A stretch of DNA of 35,140 nt from Bryobacterales bacterium. Its GTDB lineage: Bacteria; Acidobacteriota; Terriglobia; Bryobacterales; UBA6623. The number at the start of each line of letters is the position of its first letter. Position 1 is the stretch's first letter. This document shows, piece by piece, positions 9,094 through 17,000 of the stretch. Below the pieces are notes generated by a model that was not told where the DNA came from, did not search any database, and saw only the letters and a program-made list of their open reading frames with translations. The stretch spans positions 1 to 35,140 of the forward strand of contig JAJDTX010000087.1 in assembly GCA_022826925.1 (NCBI GenBank), in the 5' to 3' direction. Both the position numbers and the translations under genes were made by a program.

Positions 9094-10014
9094 ATGGCCG
9101 AAAACAGCGGCGGGAAGACGGTGGATCCGCCACGAAACGCTGGCGTTGTCGTACAGGACGGTGGTGGCACATCCGAGTTGGCAGCGCCGGACCGAGACCG
9201 CGACGTCATCCGTCGGCTTTTTGAGACCGGCGAGTACCCGTACGAGCAGAAGCTCGCGCGCAAGGTCTACGAGCGGGAGAAGGCTGAGCTGCAGGTGGAG
9301 CTGCTCAAGGTACAGGACTGGGTGAAGGCCAAGAACCGGAAGATCATCGTCCTGTTCGAGGGCAGGGATGCCGCTGGCAAAGGCGGGACGATCAAGCGGT
9401 TTACGGAGCATCTCAATCCGCGTGGTGCCCGGGTGGTGGCGCTCGACAAGCCGACCTCCGGGGAGAGGACCGAGTGGTACTTCCAACGCTACATCCGTCA
9501 CCTGCCACGGGGAGGCGAGATCGTGCTCTTCGACCGCTCGTGGTACAACCGCGGCGGCGTCGAGCGGGTCATGGGGTTCTGCGGCGGGAAGGAGTATTTG
9601 GAATTCATGCGTCAGGCGCCCGAACTGGAGCGCATGTTCGTCCGCAGCGGCATTCTGCTGTTCAAGTATTGGTTTTCCGTCACTAGGGAGGAGCAGAAAC
9701 GTCGCTTTGAAGCCCGCGAGAAAGACGCTCTCAAGGGCTGGAAGCTGTCACCGGTCGATCGCCAGTCCCTCGACAAGTGGGACGAATACACGGCTGCCAA
9801 GGAGGCCATGTTCTTCTACACAGACACGGCCGACGCGCCGTGGACGATTGTCAAGTCCGACGACAAGAAGCGTGCCCGTCTGAACTGCATGCGGCACTTC
9901 TTGGCCGCGCTGCCCTATACCAACAAGGATGCCCGCGTCGTAGACCGGCCGGACCCACTGATAGTCGGGAGCGCCGACATGATCAGCTCCGGCGACGCAG
10001 CTCTTGGCAAATGA
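9094..10014 (+). CDS. ppk2: Polyphosphate kinase 2 (class I PPK2)
   Basis: 306 residues from the ATG at 9094, which gives the usual single-domain PPK2 length. Walker A is GRDAAGKGG (residues 90-98). The Walker B region is LFDRSWYNR (145-153) followed by GGVERVMGF, both diagnostic of the family. The lid region carries the basic cluster RREEQ-KRRFEARE near residue 200. PPK2 enzymes use polyphosphate to phosphorylate nucleoside diphosphates or monophosphates; the sequence resembles the one-domain class that makes GTP/ATP from the diphosphate, but substrate preference cannot be read with certainty. The N-terminal ~35 residues are low-complexity and may not be folded. The gene stands alone and is followed after 73 bases by a strong hairpin. 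It is cytoplasmic and probably linked to energy or stress metabolism. Confidence 0.93.
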   Translation: MAENSGGKTVDPPRNAGVVVQDGGGTSELAAPDRDRDVIRRLFETGEYPYEQKLARKVYEREKAELQVELLKVQDWVKAKNRKIIVLFEGRDAAGKGGTIKRFTEHLNPRGARVVALDKPTSGERTEWYFQRYIRHLPRGGEIVLFDRSWYNRGGVERVMGFCGGKEYLEFMRQAPELERMFVRSGILLFKYWFSVTREEQKRRFEAREKDALKGWKLSPVDRQSLDKWDEYTAAKEAMFFYTDTADAPWTIVKSDDKKRARLNCMRHFLAALPYTNKDARVVDRPDPLIVGSADMISSGDAALGK

Positions 10015-10087
10015 AATTGATTGAAGCAGCAACTAGCTGATCGGAAGGAACTTGCAAAGCTGGCAGCAGTTTGCCGCGAGCGCTCGC

Positions 10088-10111
10088 GAGGGTGGGTGAC
10101 AGCCCACCCTC
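10088..10111 (+). terminator. Hairpin downstream of ppk2, likely terminator
   Basis: GAGGGTGGG (10088-10096) pairs perfectly with CCCACCCTC (10103-10111) around a six-base loop TGACAG. The stem is nine GC-rich pairs. No run of T follows, so it may be a non-canonical terminator or an mRNA 3' stabiliser. Confidence 0.5.
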
Positions 10112-10160
10112 ACGCACTGCCGCTACTAAGGTTATCCGCCCGGCTCATGCTGGGACATGA

Positions 10161-10276
10161 TCCAGTACGGTCCAGTACGGTGCTAGAGTGTCTCTCGGGG
10201 ACAAGTTCGCTCTCCTGCCTTGCTGTGATGGCTTGGCTAGTAACCCCATCATCTAAACAGAGAGCGGACTTGTCCC
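10161..10276. repeat. Tandem decamer and 17-base inverted repeat
   Basis: TCCAGTACGG is present twice in a row (10161-10180). Just after it, a 17-base arm GGGACAAGTTCGCTCTC (10198-10214) is mirrored by GAGAGCGGACTTGTCCC (10260-10276) with one mismatch, across a 45-base spacer. The spacer has a further short stem (CTGT-GATGG with CCATC-ACAG, interrupted). No open frame lies inside. It could be a small non-autonomous element, a decayed IS end pair or a structured RNA. From here to 10545 (about 270 bases) I see no supported gene. Confidence 0.5.
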
Positions 10277-10545
10277 TAACCGGGACCAAGGCAGCAACTC
10301 CCTAGAACCGCAAATCCCGCTGCCTCAGGAATCACATAAGAGGCTCTCACGCGAGGTTGCGCCCGAGCATTCGGAGCGGCTGTGGAAACAGCTCGCGGTG
10401 ACCACATCCTCGGACGATGCGCTGAACAGAAGCGCATTGCGTGCAAGCATTGCGGATGCTGGTGTCCGGCGAATCCTCTGGCCCTCGCAGGGCCCGCTTG
10501 ACCGCAACATGGATGCCCGCGACTGCGTTGGAGTGCCCGCCAGCG

Positions 10546-11667
10546 TCAGCCGGGAATCGGCGCCGGCGGCCGGACCTGCGTCATCAAGGAGTCGTCCCAG
10601 TCACCTTCGACAGCGACTTGGGCTAGGGCACCGAGCTCGACCGCCTCGATCAGATTATGCGTGAGGTAGTTGTAGACTCCCGGCTGCCGAAACGTGTAGA
10701 CGGCCGCGCCAGCCGAGCCGCCGCGGATGAACCACGTCTCGAGCCCGTGGGCGGGCGGGTCCGCGAACGAGCCCTGCTCCCAGACGTAGTCTCCGTGCCC
10801 GCCGATCAAGTGTGGCCTCGAGTCGCGGTTGGCTTGGGAGTGGATGAACAGTACTGTCTCCCCGACGCTCGCCTTCAGGGCCTGGTCGCCCGTGAGGGCG
10901 CCAGCCCGGCCATTGAAGACCACGTGGGACGGAGTCAGCTTGCGCATCACTCCGAGCATGTCGGCGATTCCCTCCCCAGGCGCGTTGTATTTCCGGAAGT
11001 TCCCGTTGGAGTCTCGGGGGATGTAGAAATCCTGTTCGCCGATGTAGTAGGCCCGGTCGTACCGTATCGGGCTCCCGTCACGGTCGCTGAGGCCGCCCCG
11101 TGGCAAGACCATGACAGCTCCGTTCATGCCGGAAACCACATGGTAGGGAGTCATCGAACCGCCTGGAGCGCAATGGTAGATGAACGTGCCCGGCTTGATG
11201 GCACGCCAGCGCAGCACGACCTGCTCGCCTGGATTCACTTGGGTGAGGGCCCCGCCGCCGAGCCCGCCTGTCGACGCATGGAAGTCGATGTTGTGCATGA
11301 AGGCGTTGTCGGCCGGATTCTTCAGCGTCAGCTCGATAAAGTCGCCTTCGTGGCAGATGATCAGAGGCCCCGGGATCGAACCGTTAAACGTAAGGGCCTG
11401 GATTTCGGTGCCGATGCCGTCGATCACCTTCTTCACTTCGCGGGCCACCAGCTCGACTTCGACGACGACCGGCGCACCTTGGGCGACCTGGTCGTGCCGG
11501 GGAACGGCGGGCGGGTCGACGAGTTCCTGCCGGACTCGACGCAGCCCAGCGATGTCGCCACCGACAATGTCATCGGCACTGTCCTTAAGCTGGCTGGCCG
11601 CTGGCATGGCGGCGAGCGCGCCGCCAACCTGCAGAGCCCGCCGCCTGCTGACCTTCGACTTGGCCAC
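10546..11667 (-). CDS. nirK: Copper-containing nitrite reductase NirK
   Basis: 373 residues, two cupredoxin domains. The first holds the type 1 and type 2 copper ligands in the standard layout: H125 and H130 with catalytic D128 in MHNIDFHA, H165 and C166 in [10 protein letters not shown]176 in PYHVVSG and M181. The second domain gives the substrate-pocket histidine H291 in IGGHGDYVW and the bridging type 2 ligand H337 in YLTHNLIEA. These are all the residues a working enzyme needs to reduce nitrite to nitric oxide. The N-terminus ([17 protein letters not shown]) looks like a Tat signal, consistent with export of the folded enzyme. The start is GTG at 11667 without a clear ribosome site. No nitric oxide reductase, NirV, NnrS or cytochrome gene is adjacent, so the electron donor and NO removal must be encoded elsewhere. 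Confidence 0.95.
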   Translation of the reverse strand: MAKSKVSRRRALQVGGALAAMPAASQLKDSADDIVGGDIAGLRRVRQELVDPPAVPRHDQVAQGAPVVVEVELVAREVKKVIDGIGTEIQALTFNGSIPGPLIICHEGDFIELTLKNPADNAFMHNIDFHASTGGLGGGALTQVNPGEQVVLRWRAIKPGTFIYHCAPGGSMTPYHVVSGMNGAVMVLPRGGLSDRDGSPIRYDRAYYIGEQDFYIPRDSNGNFRKYNAPGEGIADMLGVMRKLTPSHVVFNGRAGALTGDQALKASVGETVLFIHSQANRDSRPHLIGGHGDYVWEQGSFADPPAHGLETWFIRGGSAGAAVYTFRQPGVYNYLTHNLIEAVELGALAQVAVEGDWDDSLMTQVRPPAPIPG

Positions 11668-11944
11668 GAGCCAATTCTAGCGAGAATCGCGGAGGCGTGG
11701 CTTTGCTGGCCTCAACGTTACCGCCTACACGACAGTACGAGCCGATGAATCAGTGAATCGCAACCTAGGTTCGATAGAGGCAGACTTCAGACTCCTTAGC
11801 AGAGGTTCCGGCGGGATGCCGGAGCGGGCATCGGCGGATGTTTGGTCGTGGAAACGAACTACCTTGGACGGCGAATATCGTTCTCGCGCCGACCGACGGT
11901 CCGTAGTGGGCGGCGACCAGATTGACGGCGGGGCGGCCGAGAGG

Positions 11945-12832
11945 TCAGGCGCTCGGTCCACCGACTCGAAACTGGCCAACGGCAAAGATACTGAGTGTCT
12001 CGGGCGGAGTAGAGCTGAACGGCACTCGCCAAGCGCTCTCGAGTTGCCCGGTCCTCAGGTTCTCCATCACCTCAAACCCTGCCGAGACCATCAATGCGCT
12101 CATTTCGTCGATCGCATATGACGCGCGCATGGGTTCGCCGCGGCTCTGCACGAACTCCAGCATCTTGGCGCGCAACGCTATGCCCCCCTGGCCGCAGGAA
12201 GCCTCGTCCAAGAGGTACTCGACGACGAGACGTGTTCCGGGTGCCAGGTCCCGCGCGATCGACCGTGCGGTCGCAACCAATGCCTCTCGGGGAAGGTAGT
12301 GCGCCACGCCCAGGAGGGACAGGAACGCCCGCCGGGACATGGCAAACGGTGACCCGGCGAGTGCCTCGGTAACCGGCGTGCGGGTCAGGTCCGCCGCGAT
12401 GAGATGGTGTTGCTGGGGAATCGTGAGGCGGGCCTTGCGGGAGCGGAGCAGCTTCTTGCGCTGCGTGACGGGATGATCGACTTCAAAGGCCTCAATGCGT
12501 TGCAGCATCTCCGGACGCCGAAACGCGAAAGAATCCATCCCAGCGCCGATGATGACGTACTGGCCGACGCCCGATGCCACAGCCCTTTCAAGAGCTGTTT
12601 CTGCGTAACGGGCTCGCAGAACAATCGACATCGTGATCGGTGCCAGCGCCTCATGGGCGAGCCTGTTCAGTGCGTGTTCCAAGGGAGGGCACGCCAGCGC
12701 CAGCCGAAAGGGCCACCCGCAGAGTACGCGTGCGAACGGATCGACGAAGACGGGTTTCTCTGCGCTCGTATGGACCGCGCGGAATGCAGCCGCCAGATCA
12801 GCAGTCGAGATGTTCCTGCCGGGAAGGGACAT
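11945..12832 (-). CDS. SAM-dependent methyltransferase, TIGR00027/LCM-like family
   Basis: About 295 residues from the ATG at 12832; a GTG at 12850 would add six. The family hallmarks are an N-terminal DPFA motif after a conserved HTSAEKPVF helix, MSIVLRARYAE, and the SAM-binding strand-loop VIIGAGMDSFAFR (about residues 93-105), where other methyltransferases have GxGxG. A VEYLLDEA segment lies towards the C-terminus. Leucine carboxyl methyltransferase-like proteins of this group (PF04072) methylate small molecules or carboxylates, often in secondary metabolism; the substrate is unknown. No biosynthetic neighbours are visible. Its 5' end abuts an IS1595 transposase remnant on the other strand, so the upstream control region may have been replaced by insertion. 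Confidence 0.82.
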   Translation of the reverse strand: MSLPGRNISTADLAAAFRAVHTSAEKPVFVDPFARVLCGWPFRLALACPPLEHALNRLAHEALAPITMSIVLRARYAETALERAVASGVGQYVIIGAGMDSFAFRRPEMLQRIEAFEVDHPVTQRKKLLRSRKARLTIPQQHHLIAADLTRTPVTEALAGSPFAMSRRAFLSLLGVAHYLPREALVATARSIARDLAPGTRLVVEYLLDEASCGQGGIALRAKMLEFVQSRGEPMRASYAIDEMSALMVSAGFEVMENLRTGQLESAWRVPFSSTPPETLSIFAVGQFRVGGPSA

Positions 12833-12854
12833 ACCGCGCACTTCTAGCACCAGC

Positions 12855-13095
12855 GAGACGCTACGAGGCTCCGTGAAGGAGCACGCCGACGCTGGTGCGA
12901 CTGTGGACGCGGACGGCCCCTCGGCCTACGATTCCCTGCCGTTCGAGCACCAGACTGTAAAGGGCTTCGCGAGCGAGTACGTCCGACGCCGGGCTCGCGT
13001 GGGCGGATTCGGATCCTTCTGTTCGAGGTTGAAGTGCGCCCACGGGGGAACATTCTACACATGGGGGATTCAAGGCTCTCCGGCTTACCCTAGTC
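12855..13095 (+). pseudogene. Decayed IS1595/ISXO2-type transposase fragment
   Basis: The plus-strand frame reads LRGSVKEHADAGATVDADGP, then SAYDSLPFEHQTVKGFASEY, VRRRARVGGFGSFCSRLK and GGTFYT. ISXO2-like DDE transposases have at this place a T/VD-G-AY-L, H-TV-HS-EYV, HTNGIESFW-LKRG-GTYH pattern, so the fragment is the C-terminal half of the catalytic domain. Several invariant residues are changed: HTNGIES reads RVGGFGS, and KRGYHG is disrupted. The fragment has no start and similarity stops after GTFYT. It is clearly non-functional. The assignment is by motif recall. Confidence 0.55.
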
Positions 13096-13159
13096 CTCGG
13101 ATGCGGGAATCGGCAGGTAACGGTCTTGGACATCAATCACGCCCGGGGATGAAGGATCT

Positions 13160-13416
13160 GGCCCACTTGGAGCGGCCGCCCGCACGCCTGTCCGCAAAGC
13201 CCCCCTGGGACAGCGGACTCCACGGCCGCTACGGTGCCACGACGACACCTATCGGTCACAAGCGCGCTATCCCGGCAACCGCCCACAAGCTCGTGCGGAC
13301 AAATCTATGCGATTCTCCGCGACGGCCACCCTTGCAAGGAAGCTGGAATCAACTGCGAGCGATTGCTGGCCCAGCGCAACGGACTGCGAAAGAGCCGATC
13401 TGTGAGGCGACGTTGA
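13160..13416 (+). pseudogene. Decayed IS110-family transposase C-terminus with frameshift
   Basis: In one frame the bases around 13215-13285 read GHKRAIPATAHKLVR, and in the next frame IYAILRDGHPCKEAGINCER followed by LLAQRNGLRK (to 13416). Joined by a one-base shift near 13290 these give the typical end of IS110/IS1111-type transposases (GKKRAIVA-AHKLLR-IYA-LRDG-PY-D-G). Only the C-terminal third is present and the frame is broken, so this is a remnant. It lies directly after the IS1595 remnant and marks repeated insertion at the left edge of the conjugation module. Confidence 0.55.
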
Positions 13417-13789
13417 TGTTCACCGACGAGGATCTGGCACTTGTGCGGGACTGCCCGGGAATACGGTCAGACGGAGCCGCCGGATCCGACCAGGGCCATC
13501 GGCTTGGTGGCCCCGTTCGGAGCGCGCCGGGCGAGGAAGATAGCGGTGCGCTCGATGCCAACCCACAACGATTGCTAGTTGGCGTCGGACGCTGGCACGC
13601 GGCTCAACGCACCCGTGATGCCTGAAAATATCTCTACCTAGATAATATATGGTCTCTCTAAAGAATCCCCAAAGGCGGCCTGAGCTAGCTCCCGGCCCTA
13701 GTTCTACGCCCGTATCTCATTACCACCCAGCAATTTAGAGTGATTGCGGAAACGGATTCACCACAGGAAGAAAAAACTCTCCAAGCCAC
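13417..13789. promoter_or_regulatory. AT-rich non-coding segment before the conjugation operon
   Basis: No gene is supported in these 370 bases. Base composition falls sharply from about 13625 on compared with the GC-rich surroundings. A small dyad TATCT-ctacct-AGATA sits at 13629-13644 and shares the TCTA/TAGA half-sites seen in the operator downstream. An intergenic AT-rich region in front of transfer genes is where an oriT or extra regulator sites would be expected, but I cannot identify a nic site. Confidence 0.35.
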
Positions 13790-13820
13790 TTGACAAATAT
13801 CTATTTATAGAGTATTGTCA
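13790..13820 (+). promoter_or_regulatory. Promoter with overlapping 30-bp operator dyad for the T4SS operon
   Basis: TTGACA (13790-13795) and TATTGT (13813-13818) are spaced by 17 bases, a near-consensus sigma-70 promoter. The same bases form a 30-bp dyad centred at 13805.5: TGACAA, three bases, TCTAT, TT, ATAGA, three bases, TTGTCA. A dimeric repressor bound there would cover both promoter elements. It lies about 130 bases before the virB2 start. No repressor gene was identified in the window. Confidence 0.75.
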
Positions 13821-13826
13821 CTTAAT

Positions 13827-13877
13827 ATGAGTTCTGCAATGGCCGCAGCCGCGGGTGCGAGGCATCAAACACAGTGA
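13827..13877 (+). CDS. Possible leaderless leader peptide
   Basis: A 16-residue frame (MSSAMAAAAGARHQTQ) starts at the ATG at 13827, close to where transcription from the promoter above should begin (about 13824-13828). It would therefore be translated leaderless if at all. It may equally be chance; the rest of the 5' leader to 13951 has no other frame. Confidence 0.15.
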   Translation: MSSAMAAAAGARHQTQ

Positions 13878-13951
13878 GACCGGGCCTGACAGCCCCCCGG
13901 TGCTGACGCTGCGGAACTCTCCCTTCCACCTGACCGCAAGGAGGCATACCT

Positions 13952-14251
13952 ATGCTCAAACGTTTCCATTCCCGTGCCGGGCACAGGCTCGGTCCGCTGC
14001 TGCTGTTGACGCTGGCGCTGCCGCAAGTCGTACTAGCGCAGGGCGTCAGCCCGTGGCTGCAAGCCGTCACCGTGCTGCAGGCGGCGTTCACTGGCCCTAT
14101 CGCCCGCGGCCTGAGTCTGGTCGCGATCGTGATCGGCGGGCTGATGTTCGCATTTGGCGAGGGCGGCAGCAAGCGCGCCCTGGCCGGGCTCATCTTCGGC
14201 GTCGGCATGGCCATCGGCGCTGTCAACTTCATGCAGTGGCTGTTCCCGTGA
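13952..14251 (+). CDS. virB2: VirB2/TrbC-like major pilin
   Basis: 99 residues with a strong ribosome site AAGGAGG (13938-13944). A long signal peptide ends near VVLAQG (about residue 30), and two hydrophobic helices follow (about 43-65 and 75-97) separated by a short loop with the EGGSKRA motif. This is the standard VirB2/TrbC prepilin layout: after cleavage a two-helix inner-membrane protein polymerises into the conjugative pilus. It is the first gene of the operon, as usual. The stop overlaps the GTG start of the next gene (GTGA), implying translational coupling. Confidence 0.85.
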   Translation: MLKRFHSRAGHRLGPLLLLTLALPQVVLAQGVSPWLQAVTVLQAAFTGPIARGLSLVAIVIGGLMFAFGEGGSKRALAGLIFGVGMAIGAVNFMQWLFP

Positions 14252-14568
14252 GCGAGTCGGCGGAGATGCCCGCCCTGCACGGGACCTACCTCGCTCTCAG
14301 CCGCCCGCTGACGGTGCTCGGCTGCGAGCGGCGCCTGTTCATGGGCGTCGTCTGCGTGGGCGCGGCGGCTTTCAGCTCATTCAACGCCCCCATCGCCGGC
14401 TTGCTGCTATTCAGCGCCGGCTATGGGGCCGGGCTGGCTGTCACCAAGCTCGACCCGTGCTTGCCGACGGTGCTGTTGCGGTCGGCGAATTCTAGCCAGC
14501 GCTACGATCCGGCGCTGCGGAGGTGCGGCCCGGAGCCGCTCCAGATCATTGCGAGAGAGTACGTATGA
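14248..14568 (+). CDS. virB3: VirB3/TrbD-like inner-membrane protein
   Basis: 106 residues from the GTG at 14248, which overlaps the virB2 stop; an ATG at 14266 is an alternative. The short hydrophilic start (LHGTYLALSRPLTVLGCERR) followed by two adjacent transmembrane helices (about residues 32-65) and a cytoplasmic C-terminal tail is typical of VirB3, which anchors the VirB4 ATPase. ALSRPxTxxG-ER is the family signature. Its stop overlaps the next ATG (ATGA at 14565-14568), so virB3 and virB4 are coupled. Confidence 0.8.
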   Translation: MSESAEMPALHGTYLALSRPLTVLGCERRLFMGVVCVGAAAFSSFNAPIAGLLLFSAGYGAGLAVTKLDPCLPTVLLRSANSSQRYDPALRRCGPEPLQIIAREYV

Positions 14569-17000
14569 CCAAGCGCGCTGCAGCCCCCTTGCACAGCCAG
14601 CTCCCGTGGCTGGGCTTTGCAGACGACGGCGTCGTGATGACCAAACGAGGCGAGTTGCTCTCCGGTGCGCGTCTCAACGGAGCGCCCTTCGAGTGCCGCG
14701 CGGCTGTCGATCTCGAATACGCGAGCCTGCGCTGGACGCGGGCTCTGAAGAGCTTGGCACCGGGTTGGCGCATTCGCTGGCAAGCCTGCAAGCGGCGGCT
14801 CGACTCCCTGCCGCAGAGGATCCCTTCTGACCCATTGGCAGAACGGGCGCGACGCGTGCGGCGGTCCCACCTTCTGAACAAGGGGCTGTATTCGATCGAG
14901 GCCTATGTGTTCTGGACGTGGGATCCCAAGCTGGCGCCGGCCCCTTCGTCGGGCACCGCCGGCCGCTCCGCTTTCACGCTGCTTTCGCGGGCGGCGCTGT
15001 GGCTGTCGCCGGAGCGCACGAAGCAGGTGCTGGCCTCGCACGTGGAGGCCGCCAGCGTTCGCTTCGAGAGCGCAGTAGCGTCGTTTCGCGGCTTGGTGAA
15101 CGACGTCACCCGCTTGGAACCGCTGCAGGGCGAGGAACTATTTCGTGCCTTGGCACTGTCTGCCAACTCCCGTTCTGCCGCCTCGACCGCGCGGTCCCAC
15201 TCGCCGCACGGCCTTGACCGGCAACTTGCGCTCAGTGACATCGAGAGCTACCGCGATCACCTCCGGCTGGATGCCGAGCGCGTCGAAACCTACGCGCTGC
15301 TAGACCCTCCGGCCGCATCGCGGGCCCACCTCTTCGGCGAGATCCTCGAGTTGGATGCCGAACTCGACCTAGCCTGCGAATGGCACCGGGAAGACACGGC
15401 CAGGTCTCGCCGCCGCATACGATCCGCCCGCAGGCACTACCACCAGAAGCGTTACAGCATGCTGGCGCACGCCTCGGCGGGAGACGCGCCTCCCCAGGCG
15501 CAGGGAGCACTGGAGGACCGGGCCGCCGAAGCCGAGGCCACCCAACTCGGCGAGGCGTTGCGCGAGCTCGAGGTCGAGGGCATGCCGTTCGGCGAGCACA
15601 GCCTCAGCATCGCCCTGCGGAGCCGCGAGCAAGCCCAGATCGAAGCGGTGCGCCCGGAACTGCTGCGCATCGCGTCGGCTGCTGACGCCCGGTTCCACCG
15701 CGAGACCTACAACGGCCTCAACGCGTGGTTCGCAATGGCTCCCGGCAACCACGGTCGGCAGTTGCGCCATAACTACCTCAGCGCCGCTGTCGCGGCCGAT
15801 CTGGCACCGCTGTGGGCGGTGTCGGAGGGCGAGCCTCGCGACCAGCACCTTGGCGACGAGCATCTGGCGATCTTTGAGACAAGCCGCCGCACACCGTTCT
15901 ACTACGCGGCCCACGCCGGCGACATTGCCCACACGCTCGTAGTCGGAGCCACCGGCTCGGGCAAGAGCTTCCTGCTCAACTTCCTGCTGGCCCAGGGGCG
16001 CAAGTACGACCCCCGAGTGTGCATCTTGGACCTCGGCGGATCCTACCGCCAACTGACCGAGCTGGTCGGCGGCGCCTACCTGCACCTGCAGCTTGACTCT
16101 GGCGGGCTGCCCTGCAATCTCAATCCCTTCCGCGCTCTCGAGCCGACTGCCGAGAACCTGCAGTTCCTTGTCTCGTTCGTGCGCATGCTACTGGATATCG
16201 AGGGTGCGCAGTGCGACGCCGGCCAGCGCGCCGAGTTGCGCGCGCAAGTCGAGGCGCTGTACGAGCTTGAACCCGAGGCGCGCACGCTGTCGTCCTTGCA
16301 CGGGCTGCTGCCCGCCAATTTGCGCGGGCCGCTGGGCGCGTGGATCCAAGGCGGCGCGTGGGGTTCGATCTTCGACAACAGCGAGGACTCGCTCACACTT
16401 GCGGACTGGCAGGCCATCGACATGGCAGGAGCGGCGGGCAAGCCGGAGCTGGCCCGGGCCTTGCTGTATTACTTGCTGCACCGCTTGGGAACAGTCATCA
16501 CTGCGCCTGAGGAGCTCGGGCGCTGGAAGCTTCTGGTGGTGGACGAGGCTTGGCGGTTCCTCGCCGACCCGCAGATCGGCGCCTACTTGGGCGAGGGGCT
16601 CAAGACATGGCGCAAGTCCAACGCCGGGGTGGTATTGGCCACCCAGTCGCCCGGCGACGCCACCGGCAATGCCAGCCTGTGCCGCACGGTGGCCGAGAGT
16701 TGCCTGACGAAGATCTTTTTGGCGAATCCGGAACTCGATCCCTCCGGCTACGCCGAAGCGTTCGGACTGCGACCCGCCGAGGCGGAAGCCATCCGGGAGC
16801 TGGTACCCAAGCGCCAGTTGCTGCTGCACCGGCCGGGCTTCGCGCAAGTGCTCGAGCTCAGCGTCGACCGTCACAGCTACTGGTTGTATACGACCAACCC
16901 GGTCGAGGCCGCCCGCCGCCGGGAGGCCATTCGCGCTCTTGGGTTCGAGCGCGGCCTCGACTCTCTCATGGAGGACACACAACAATGCAATACCGACTGA
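14565..17000 (+). CDS. virB4: VirB4/TrbE-like conjugation ATPase
   Basis: 811 residues, normal for VirB4. The N-terminal CagE/TrbE-VirB region (about 1-420) is followed by the RecA-like motor: Walker A GATGSGKS (461-468), Walker B LLVVDEAW (about 657-664) and the downstream ATQSPGDA sensor (about 692). It powers pilus assembly and substrate transfer as a hexamer at the inner membrane, docked on VirB3. The start is fixed by the ATGA overlap with virB3. The gene ends 16 bases inside virB9. As no VirB11-type ATPase is visible in the window, this and the coupling protein are the only conjugation motors seen. Confidence 0.93.
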   Translation: MTKRAAAPLHSQLPWLGFADDGVVMTKRGELLSGARLNGAPFECRAAVDLEYASLRWTRALKSLAPGWRIRWQACKRRLDSLPQRIPSDPLAERARRVRRSHLLNKGLYSIEAYVFWTWDPKLAPAPSSGTAGRSAFTLLSRAALWLSPERTKQVLASHVEAASVRFESAVASFRGLVNDVTRLEPLQGEELFRALALSANSRSAASTARSHSPHGLDRQLALSDIESYRDHLRLDAERVETYALLDPPAASRAHLFGEILELDAELDLACEWHREDTARSRRRIRSARRHYHQKRYSMLAHASAGDAPPQAQGALEDRAAEAEATQLGEALRELEVEGMPFGEHSLSIALRSREQAQIEAVRPELLRIASAADARFHRETYNGLNAWFAMAPGNHGRQLRHNYLSAAVAADLAPLWAVSEGEPRDQHLGDEHLAIFETSRRTPFYYAAHAGDIAHTLVVGATGSGKSFLLNFLLAQGRKYDPRVCILDLGGSYRQLTELVGGAYLHLQLDSGGLPCNLNPFRALEPTAENLQFLVSFVRMLLDIEGAQCDAGQRAELRAQVEALYELEPEARTLSSLHGLLPANLRGPLGAWIQGGAWGSIFDNSEDSLTLADWQAIDMAGAAGKPELARALLYYLLHRLGTVITAPEELGRWKLLVVDEAWRFLADPQIGAYLGEGLKTWRKSNAGVVLATQSPGDATGNASLCRTVAESCLTKIFLANPELDPSGYAEAFGLRPAEAEAIRELVPKRQLLLHRPGFAQVLELSVDRHSYWLYTTNPVEAARRREAIRALGFERGLDSLMEDTQQCNTD

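Noticed and set aside
8020..9501. A 493-codon minus-strand frame over the helicase end and ppk2
   Set aside because: Antisense to the clearly conserved SNF2 and PPK2 frames, and no family resemblance.
12633..13625. A 330-codon plus-strand frame read as one gene
   Set aside because: Its first part is antisense to the methyltransferase and the rest is two different decayed transposases, the second needing a frameshift.
15369..16085. Antisense frames inside virB4
   Set aside because: Shadows of a fully conserved ATPase gene.
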